A stretch of DNA of 35,469 nucleotides from Cytophaga aurantiaca DSM 3654 (GTDB taxonomy: Bacteria; Bacteroidota; Bacteroidia; Cytophagales; Cytophagaceae). The notes beneath the pieces are model-generated. The model saw nothing but the letters and a program-made list of their open reading frames with translations, was not told the DNA's origin and made no database searches. The position numbers and the translations under genes are program-made. The stretch lies in the NCBI RefSeq assembly GCF_000379725.1, contig NZ_KB903644.1, positions 1 to 35,469 of the forward strand, written 5' to 3'. This document shows, in pieces, positions 25,953 through 32,797 of the stretch (position 1 is the stretch's first letter; every line of letters begins with the position of its first letter).

Positions 25953-26528
25953 GTGGAGGATATAAACAGAACAATTGTTGAGTGTATCAAAAACAGGCAA
26001 AACGAGAAAGCGTTGTCTTATTTGTACAGCCATACCCTCAAAAAAGTAAAAGGTTATATCTTAAACAACAATGGTTCGCAGGATGAGGCAAACGATATAT
26101 TTCAGGATGCAGTTATTATCTTCTTTAAATCTGTCATTGAGAATAAATTCGAGAATAACTTATCTGTTGATGCATATATTTTCACAATCAGTAAAAATTT
26201 ATGGATCAATACTGCTAAACGAAAACGAAACCTTGTGCATGTAGATATTCAGGATCAACATTTGTCTGATAATACAAACGATCAGCTTGACACGATGATC
26301 TCTAAAGAAAAACGAAAAGCACTGGATGTAGCCTACAGTAAATTGGATGAAGCCTGCAGAAAATTATTGGGCATGGTTGCATATGAAAAACTAAGCATGA
26401 AAGAACTTCAGGAAAAGATGAATCTTACAAGCGAAAATGCAGCAAAAACAATGCACTACAGATGCAAGCAATCTTTCCATAAAATCATAAAAGAAAATTC
26501 TGATTTATTAAATATTCTAAAGCCTTGA
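25953..26528 (+). CDS. ECF-type RNA polymerase sigma factor, 191 aa
   Basis: GTG start. Region 2 spans about residues 12-92, with the core-binding helix DEANDIFQDAVIIFFKSV (44-61) and the -10 recognition helix YIFTISKNLWINTAKRKR (75-92). A short acidic linker (100-118) leads to region 4 (about 125-181), ACRKLLGMVAYEKLSMKELQEKMNLTSENAAKTMHYRCKQ, a helix-turn-helix for the -35 box. There is no region 3 and no extra C-terminal domain, as in typical Bacteroidota ECF factors. The next gene overlaps it by 4 bases and encodes an anti-sigma-like membrane protein, so the sigma is probably held inactive until a signal arrives. The shared GTTAC-N17-GT motif before its own operon and the pectinases suggests that it drives them. 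Confidence 0.92.
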   Translation: MEDINRTIVECIKNRQNEKALSYLYSHTLKKVKGYILNNNGSQDEANDIFQDAVIIFFKSVIENKFENNLSVDAYIFTISKNLWINTAKRKRNLVHVDIQDQHLSDNTNDQLDTMISKEKRKALDVAYSKLDEACRKLLGMVAYEKLSMKELQEKMNLTSENAAKTMHYRCKQSFHKIIKENSDLLNILKP

Positions 26529-27661
26529 GAACAGATCTGGAACAATATTATCTGATTGATCAATACCTTGAGAACAAACTCAAAGGCGATGAATTGAGTG
26601 CGTTTGAAAATCAACTAATGCAAGACGAAACATTTGCACAAGAGGTTGCCGAACAACGTATGTTAAATGGATTTATACTGGAAGCGGAATTAAAAAATGT
26701 ACGAACTCAAATTGAAAAGGATTTATCAAACATACAAAACCCATCTTTCTTTAGAATGAACTGGAAGTGGATTGGTGTAGGCTTAGTTTCTTTATCAGCA
26801 ATTTTATATTATGTGCTCCCTGATAAAGACGTTGTAAATCCATCTATCCAGGAATCTACAGTACATTCAAATGAAAATAAAACGCAACCTGTTATTGCAG
26901 CATCAGGAGAAGTTGATAAAGCAATACATCAGACTCAGTCTAACAATACAAATCAAAATTCACAGACACCAAATGCTATTTCAGCAACTGAAGTAAGCAA
27001 AACAAAAGATGTAATTACAGCGACTGATAATATTCAGGCGACCGAACATAAAGAAGTAATCATACCAACAGTTAGTGAGCTGATAAACACAAACCATACC
27101 TCTTTAATTGAAACAAAACCTACAGAAGTATCTAAAACAATTGATTGCTCTGTAATTAAAATATCTGCTTCAATTACAACTGGAACATCTTGTTCGAACA
27201 CAGAAACCGGATCTATTCATATTGATAAAATATCAGGCGGTATTGCTCCGTATGTATTCACATTGAACAATAAAAAAATTAAAGAAAAAAATATTTCGGA
27301 TCTGGGTGCAGGCACATATGAAGTAAAAGTTTCTGATAAGAATGGTTGTTCTACGGAATACATAGCAACTGTATTGGAAAAGAACTGTACACCAAGTCTG
27401 CAACAAGGAGTGAAATTTAACATCAATCCAACTATTGGTGAAACATGCAGCATCCCATTCGATGCAGATAAAAAAGGAAACGTAACGATATACAGCCGCA
27501 GCGGAAAAATTATTTACCGTGCAAGCAATCCATCTGCAGATCATGTTGAATGGTCTGGAACAGACGGCTACGGGGTACTTGCCGAGGCAGGGCTTTATGT
27601 GTATATTATCGAATATACTGATGGCACAAAAGTAACGGGGGAAGTAAATATTATTAGATAA
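26525..27661 (+). CDS. Anti-sigma-like membrane protein with SprB-like and gliding-motility C-terminal domains, 378 aa
   Basis: TTG start overlapping the sigma stop (TTGA). Residues 1-78 are a cytosolic helical domain (YLIDQYLENKLKGDELSAFENQLMQDETFAQEVAE) like Bacteroidota anti-sigma factors without zinc ligands. One membrane helix spans about 81-98. A Thr/Asn/Glu-rich periplasmic linker (99-205) follows. Residues 208-288 form an SprB-like repeat (GSIHIDKISGGIAPYVFTLNN, GTYEVKVSDKNGCS) and 296-378 resemble a gliding-motility (type B) C-terminal domain (VTIYSRSGKIIYRA, VEWSGTDGYGVLAEAGLYVYIIEYTDG, EVNIIR), without the usual FSPNGDG opening. It has no N-terminal signal peptide, so the C-terminal domain must hang in the periplasm from an inner-membrane protein. 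The next gene starts inside its stop codon. Its role as the sensor for the sigma factor is inferred. Confidence 0.82.
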   Translation: MRTDLEQYYLIDQYLENKLKGDELSAFENQLMQDETFAQEVAEQRMLNGFILEAELKNVRTQIEKDLSNIQNPSFFRMNWKWIGVGLVSLSAILYYVLPDKDVVNPSIQESTVHSNENKTQPVIAASGEVDKAIHQTQSNNTNQNSQTPNAISATEVSKTKDVITATDNIQATEHKEVIIPTVSELINTNHTSLIETKPTEVSKTIDCSVIKISASITTGTSCSNTETGSIHIDKISGGIAPYVFTLNNKKIKEKNISDLGAGTYEVKVSDKNGCSTEYIATVLEKNCTPSLQQGVKFNINPTIGETCSIPFDADKKGNVTIYSRSGKIIYRASNPSADHVEWSGTDGYGVLAEAGLYVYIIEYTDGTKVTGEVNIIR

Positions 27662-29298
27662 TGAAACGTATCAACTACATATCGTATCTGTGTCTTTTCT
27701 ATTTTTACATAGCAGCATTATTTTCTGCTGAAGCACAAACATATTATACCATTCCGGATGATAGTCTGTATAAGGCTTTAATGAAAAATTACGATACACT
27801 TTTTAATGCCAATGGTCAATTGATTGTTGCAAAAGCAAGAGGAATGTCCGCAGACTTGAATCTCGATAATGCCGGAATTACAAATGCAGATGGTATCCAG
27901 TTCTTTGAATCAACAGGTATTCTTCGTTTACGCAATAATAAACTTACAAGTATTCCTCAGTTAAGTTCTATGAAAGGTCTTCGGAGAATTTATATAAACG
28001 GGAATCAAATCACCTCTATTCCCGACCTTACTGCACTTTATAAATTGGCCGATCTATATATTGTAAACAACAAGATCGTTTCATTAGCAGGATCAAATAT
28101 TGAAACAAAAACAACGTTGTTGTATTTAACCTGCTCAGGAAATAACATTACAACACTACCAGATCTTTCTCAATTGACAAATTTAAAAACATTGTCTGTA
28201 GATCACAATCCGCTCACCTCGCTTCCTGACTTAAAATTCAATACCGGTTTACAGCAATTAGACGTTGGAAATACCGATATACATATCATTCCAAGCCTTG
28301 ACTCTTTAATTAATCTGGAAAGATTCAATTGCGATAATAGCAATATGACGAAACTTTCGGGCTTGGATAGCAATACAAAACTCATAAAAATTTCTGCAAA
28401 AAACTGTCAACTTACTTCTCTTCCCTTCTTCGGCAATAAACCGAATTTAATATCTGCTACAATTGAAAATAATTATCTCACGTTTGAAGATCTGATTCCA
28501 TTAACATCATTGAATACATTTTCTGTGTTTGCCTATTCACCACAAAAAGAAGTAAGCCTGCCTTTATATGCAACTATTCGCGAAACAAACAATTTCACGT
28601 ATCAGGTGTCTATTGATCCGGCACTAACTACCAATAAATATACCTGGCATAAAAACGGAATACAGGTTCTGATAGATTCTCCTCAAAACTATTATACGTT
28701 TGCTCCTGTATTTATGGGTGATTCAGGAACATACTACACCACTATAACCAACCCTGCATTAACTGGATTAACGTTAAGAACTAATTATTCAAAATTAACA
28801 GTTCGTCCATGTATTGAAATCAACACAATAAATCTTAGTGTACTTTCTTCGGATTGCCGTGAAGGTTCATTAATCGATATTGCAGGAACTACAATTGATG
28901 GGGGAACTGCACCAGTAAGCTATACCCTGCAATCAACCAGTCCGGTAAGTAATATTCCAGGTAGTACTGATACTCAATTCAAGAATATAATTCCCGGGAC
29001 GTATATATTAACAGTAACCGATTCTAAAAACTGCTCGGCTATGAAACCGTTCCTTTTAGATAAAGGAGTTGATTGTGAATCTGTATTCTCTCCTAACGGA
29101 GATGGCATCATGGATAATTATTTCATTCCGAATACAGGAACAATACAGATCTACAATTCTTCTAAAAAATTAATCCGAACAATGAGTGTCCCTGCCGCAT
29201 GGGATGGTACAACCAATGATGGCAGTTTAGCAGATGCAGGTTATTATGTTATTGTTATAAACGGATCCAGCAGCTTTGGCGTAAGCCTTATGAGATAA
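27661..29298 (+). CDS. Secreted leucine-rich-repeat protein with type B (gliding-motility) C-terminal sorting domain, 545 aa
   Basis: A signal peptide covers residues 1-26 (ending SAEAQ). About nine leucine-rich repeats of 21-22 residues span about 85-285, with cores such as LRRIYINGNQITSIPDL. An Ig-like stretch follows (about 300-380). An SprB-like module (about 383-468) and a gliding-motility C-terminal domain (about 472-545) come next: CESVFSPNGDGIMDNYF, AAWDGTTNDGSLADAGYYVIVI, ending SLMR. The product should be exported by type IX secretion and displayed at the surface, where the LRR solenoid may bind a glycan or protein. Its last two domains match in order those of the anti-sigma-like protein encoded immediately upstream (1-base overlap). 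A terminator follows. Confidence 0.87.
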   Translation: MKRINYISYLCLFYFYIAALFSAEAQTYYTIPDDSLYKALMKNYDTLFNANGQLIVAKARGMSADLNLDNAGITNADGIQFFESTGILRLRNNKLTSIPQLSSMKGLRRIYINGNQITSIPDLTALYKLADLYIVNNKIVSLAGSNIETKTTLLYLTCSGNNITTLPDLSQLTNLKTLSVDHNPLTSLPDLKFNTGLQQLDVGNTDIHIIPSLDSLINLERFNCDNSNMTKLSGLDSNTKLIKISAKNCQLTSLPFFGNKPNLISATIENNYLTFEDLIPLTSLNTFSVFAYSPQKEVSLPLYATIRETNNFTYQVSIDPALTTNKYTWHKNGIQVLIDSPQNYYTFAPVFMGDSGTYYTTITNPALTGLTLRTNYSKLTVRPCIEINTINLSVLSSDCREGSLIDIAGTTIDGGTAPVSYTLQSTSPVSNIPGSTDTQFKNIIPGTYILTVTDSKNCSAMKPFLLDKGVDCESVFSPNGDGIMDNYFIPNTGTIQIYNSSKKLIRTMSVPAAWDGTTNDGSLADAGYYVIVINGSSSFGVSLMR

Positions 29299-29323
29299 AT
29301 TCCCTTTCCATTTAATAATATCC

Positions 29324-29363
29324 AATCGTACCTCATTCATAAAAAAATGAATGAGGTACGATT
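29324..29363 (+). terminator. Hairpin terminator after the sigma operon
   Basis: 17-bp perfect stem (29324-29340 with 29347-29363, core CGTACCTCATTCAT) around a six-A loop, followed by TTT. It lies 25 bases after the LRR gene stop and separates the sigma operon from the next promoter. Confidence 0.9.
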
Positions 29364-29423
29364 TTTATAAGCTTATTCAAACCAACAAATACAATCTCTT
29401 TCAGATAAAAGCTGAATAAACCC

Positions 29424-29452
29424 GTTACTTTTTTAGATTTTTTTTGTCTTAA
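29424..29452 (+). promoter_or_regulatory. Candidate ECF promoter of the second pectate lyase gene
   Basis: GTTACTTTTTT at 29424, 17 bases from GTTAC to GTCTTAA (29446-29452). The ATG lies 141 bases on, unusually far for this set, because a sorting-tail-like remnant intervenes (29459-29574). Confidence 0.68.
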
Positions 29453-29458
29453 CGTTAA

Positions 29459-29574
29459 GTGAAGCCTTCTAATTTAAATGCTATAGAATCGTATGAAGTC
29501 ACAATCGATAAAACTATTGCTTCCCGGGATTATACAGAAATCATCACAACGAAGATTGTGAAAAATAAGACTAG
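29459..29574 (+). pseudogene. Remnant of a T9SS sorting tail in the 5' leader of the lyase gene
   Basis: One frame reads ESYEVTIDKTIASRDYTEI followed by ITTKIVKN. The intact tails read TEVTLGEYIASGLYTVI and YTTKIVKK. DNA around 29545-29568 (ACAACGAAGATTGTGAAAAA) matches the tail end of the PL1 gene (20149-20168). There is no start codon for a whole enzyme and no upstream catalytic sequence, so this looks like the leftover 3' end of a deleted secreted-enzyme gene. Confidence 0.55.
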
Positions 29575-29586
29575 TAATTATAAATT

Positions 29587-32500
29587 ATGAATAAAAAAAT
29601 ATTTGTATTTGCCATTTTACTTGTTTGCTTCAATACATTTATAAGCATCCGTAAAAGTATTGCCCAAACCATAGCATTCCCTACTGCTGTTGGTTTTGGT
29701 AAAGATGTAACCGGAGGTCGCGGTGGAACAGTTTATCACGTAACGAATCTAAATGATTCTGGAGCTGGATCATTCCGTGATGCGGTTAGTGTATCAAACC
29801 GCATTATTGTATTTGATGTAAGTGGCTATATCACTTTGCTAACTGCAGTTTCCTGTAAAAGCAATTTAACTATTGCAGGACAGACAGCACCTGGAGAAGG
29901 TATTGGTTTTAAAGGTGGAGAAATTTCCTTCGCCAAATCTTCTAACATTATATGCCGATACATTCGTATTCGTCCGGGTAGCGAAACTGCCAGCACGGAA
30001 GACGATGCTCTTAGTTTATATTTAGCAAGAGATGTTATTATGGATCATTGTTCTTTTTCTTTTGCTCCATGGAATAACATTGACGGTGTAAGCGATGATT
30101 ACGTAAACCGTCCTGTAACAAACATTACCTTTCAAAATTGCATAATCAGTAATCCCACTGGTCAGCAATTTGGTGCACATTGCGAATCAGTTAACAGTAA
30201 TTGGACATGGGCATACAACATCTTTGCAAATTCTCACAATAGAAATCCACTCGATAAAGTAAATGACATCTTTGTTAATAACGTACTATACAATTGTTCT
30301 GCAGGATATACCACACACACCAGTACAAATTTCAAACATGACATCATAAACAATTATTTTATCAAAGGACCTGCATCTACAGGTACAGACAATCAGTGGT
30401 ATCAGGTAGATAAAAATCAAAGTATTTACTACACCGGAAATTTAAAAGACAGTAATTTAGATGGAATTTTAAATGGCACTTCTACGACCCCCTATTGGTA
30501 TCAAGGTGCGGGAACTATTTTAACAGCGCCATGGTCAACGCTCACAAATGCTATAACTACGTATAGTGCAGCTACTGCATATCGTTATGCTGCCTCGGTT
30601 GCCGGAACATTTCCACATGACCAAATGGATCAATTGGTCATGTCTCAAATAAGAAAACTTGGATCAGGAACAACCGGAACAGGTGCAAACACATGCGGCC
30701 CCGGTGGAGCATTGTATACAAGTCAGACGCAAACAGGTTTAGGGAATGATGGTTATGGAACAATCGTAACAGGTACCAAACCAACAGATACGGATAATGA
30801 TGGGATGCCTGATTTCTGGGAGAAAACGTTTGGTTTAAATGGCAACAGTAATGATGCGATGACTAAAGGCAGCGATGGTTATGCGAATATTGAAAAATAC
30901 ATCAATTGGTTAGCAGAAGTGCATGCACAAACGTTGCAAAACACCGCTGTTGATTTAGATCTTAGTACCTATGCTGGAGGATTTGCAAATGTTTCTCCGA
31001 CATTTACTGTCAGCAATGCACTAAACGGAACAGTAGCACTAACAGGTACAACAGCACACTTTACTCCTGCTACAAATTTCTCCGGAATGTCTAGTTATAC
31101 ATTTACTATAAAAGGATCGGATGGAACAGCATTCACTTTTACAGTTTCTGTTGTAGTTGAACCTTCGGGGACAGCATGTATTACTCCGGCTGCAACAATA
31201 ACTGCTACAGGAAATACAACTTTCTGTGAGGGAGGTAACGTCAAATTAAATGCAAATGCAGGAACAGGTTTAACTTACCAGTGGAAAATTGGAACAACTA
31301 CGATTAGCGGAGCAACAGCACCATCTTACACAGCTGCAGCCAGTGGTTCGTATACAGTAGTTGTAACCAAATCTTCTAATTGTTCTACCACATCATCTGC
31401 CGCTACAGTAATAGCAAATGCTTTACCAACTGTTACCATCACATCTCCTGCAACATCTTTCTGTACCGGAGGCTCTGTAGTGCTTACAGCAAGCACAGGT
31501 GCATCTTATAAATGGTTCAACGGAACAACTCAGGTGGGAACAGCGGCAACTTATACTGCAACCACTGCGGGTTCGTATACAGTGGAAGTAACCAATGCTT
31601 CAGGATGCAAGACAACTTCAGCTGCAACAACAATAACAGTATCTGCTGCGCCGACTGCAACCATCACTACTCCTGCAACATCTTTCTGTACCGGAGGATC
31701 AGTGGTACTCACTGCAAGCTCAGGTGCATCTTATAAATGGTTCAACGGAAGCACTCAGGTTGGAACAGCGGCAACCTATACTGCAACCACTGCGGGTTCG
31801 TATACAGTGGAAGTAACCAATGCTTCAGGATGTAAGGCAACTGCTGCTGCAAAAACAATAACAGTATCTGCTGCGCCGACTGCAACCATCACTACTCCTG
31901 CTACTTCATTCTGTACAGGAGGATCAGTGGTACTCACTGCAAGCACAGGTGCATCTTATAAATGGTTCAACGGAACCACTCAGGTTGAAACAGCGGCAAC
32001 CTATACTGCAGCCACTGTGGGTTTGTATACCGTGGAAGTAACAAATACTTCAGGATGTAAAGCAACTTCAGCTCCCATACAAATATCTATTGCATCATCC
32101 GTAACATGGTATGCGGATACAGACAATGATGGTCTGGGGGATGCTGCCAATACATTAAGTTCATGCACAAAACCTAATGGTTATGTTGCAACAGCAGGTG
32201 ATGTTTGTCCGGCGGATGCAGGAAAAACGCAAGCAGGTAACTGCGGTTGTGGTCATACGGAAGCTTCCTGTTTAGATTGTAATGGCACTCCTAACGGAGC
32301 CGCATTCATAGATAACTGCTCAGTTTGTGTAGGCGGAACAACAGGCAACACAGCTTGTGTCACAACTGCAACCGTAAACGGTACGTCTGCAAATATCAAT
32401 GTAGTACCTCAACCCTTTGATCTAAGCACAACAATTACTGTAGATCATTACGGAATGATTAAATCGTACACCATCATTAGTGCATCAGGTGCGCTTGTTG

Positions 32501-32622
32501 AAACAAGACAGGGATTAAATACAACAGAGGTTACACTTGGTGAATACATTGCATCTGGCTTATACACGGTAATCATATCTACCGAACAAGGAACATACAC
32601 AACCAAGATTGTAAAAAAATAA
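29587..32622 (+). CDS. T9SS-secreted PL1-like pectate lyase with Ig-like repeats, 1011 aa
   Basis: A signal peptide covers residues 1-27 (ending KSIAQ). Residues about 28-455 form a pectate-lyase-type beta-helix common in Bacteroidota: TAVGFGKDVTGGRGGTVYHVTNLNDSGAGSFRDAV, LTIAGQTAPGEGIGFKG, IRIRPG, DVIMDHCSFSFAPWNNIDGVS and NIFANSHNRNP. It belongs near PL1 but is clearly different from the lyase at 16155 (no RxPxxR of the same form). A DTDNDGMPDFWEKTFGLN dockerin-like calcium segment follows the helix (about 400-415). A cadherin/Ig-like domain, four Ig-like modules (one YQWKIG, three KWF), the TWYADTDNDGLGD and CLDCNGTPNG segments and a sorting tail ending YTTKIVKK complete it. It likely acts on homogalacturonan. 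Confidence 0.87.
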   Translation: MNKKIFVFAILLVCFNTFISIRKSIAQTIAFPTAVGFGKDVTGGRGGTVYHVTNLNDSGAGSFRDAVSVSNRIIVFDVSGYITLLTAVSCKSNLTIAGQTAPGEGIGFKGGEISFAKSSNIICRYIRIRPGSETASTEDDALSLYLARDVIMDHCSFSFAPWNNIDGVSDDYVNRPVTNITFQNCIISNPTGQQFGAHCESVNSNWTWAYNIFANSHNRNPLDKVNDIFVNNVLYNCSAGYTTHTSTNFKHDIINNYFIKGPASTGTDNQWYQVDKNQSIYYTGNLKDSNLDGILNGTSTTPYWYQGAGTILTAPWSTLTNAITTYSAATAYRYAASVAGTFPHDQMDQLVMSQIRKLGSGTTGTGANTCGPGGALYTSQTQTGLGNDGYGTIVTGTKPTDTDNDGMPDFWEKTFGLNGNSNDAMTKGSDGYANIEKYINWLAEVHAQTLQNTAVDLDLSTYAGGFANVSPTFTVSNALNGTVALTGTTAHFTPATNFSGMSSYTFTIKGSDGTAFTFTVSVVVEPSGTACITPAATITATGNTTFCEGGNVKLNANAGTGLTYQWKIGTTTISGATAPSYTAAASGSYTVVVTKSSNCSTTSSAATVIANALPTVTITSPATSFCTGGSVVLTASTGASYKWFNGTTQVGTAATYTATTAGSYTVEVTNASGCKTTSAATTITVSAAPTATITTPATSFCTGGSVVLTASSGASYKWFNGSTQVGTAATYTATTAGSYTVEVTNASGCKATAAAKTITVSAAPTATITTPATSFCTGGSVVLTASTGASYKWFNGTTQVETAATYTAATVGLYTVEVTNTSGCKATSAPIQISIASSVTWYADTDNDGLGDAANTLSSCTKPNGYVATAGDVCPADAGKTQAGNCGCGHTEASCLDCNGTPNGAAFIDNCSVCVGGTTGNTACVTTATVNGTSANINVVPQPFDLSTTITVDHYGMIKSYTIISASGALVETRQGLNTTEVTLGEYIASGLYTVIISTEQGTYTTKIVKK
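31420..32090 (+). repeat. Ig-like module repeats inside the second pectate lyase gene
   Basis: Three KWF modules about 230 bases apart (cores near 31507, 31735, 31965). Copies two and three are identical over long stretches, for example the AACAGTATCTGCTGCGCCGA linker at about 31629 and 31859, which indicates recent duplication. Confidence 0.85.
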
Positions 32623-32630
32623 GAATGCCA

Positions 32631-32681
32631 ATTATGAATTATAAATTATGAATAAAAAATTCATAATTTATAATTCATAAT
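32631..32681. terminator. 23-bp perfect inverted repeat after the lyase gene, possible terminator
   Basis: Arms 32631-32653 and 32659-32681 are exact reverse complements built from the ATTCATAA/TTATGAAT repeat motif, with a five-A loop, 9 bases after the stop. The stem is almost all A-T and lacks a clear T-tail, so it may be repeat-derived rather than a strong terminator. Confidence 0.6.
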
Positions 32682-32733
32682 CAATTAAAATACAGAATAT
32701 TACTTTACAACAAGAAGTTAATACATAAAACTG

Positions 32734-32762
32734 GTTACTTTTAAAAATTTTGTTTGTATTTA
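32734..32762 (+). promoter_or_regulatory. Candidate ECF promoter of the pectinesterase gene
   Basis: GTTACTTTTA at 32734, 17 bases from GTTAC to GTATTTA (32756-32762), 42 bases from the second box to the ATG at 32798. The layout matches the PL11 promoter closely. Confidence 0.7.
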
Positions 32763-32797
32763 AAGTTAGATCATTTGTCTTCTAACTAACTTCATGC

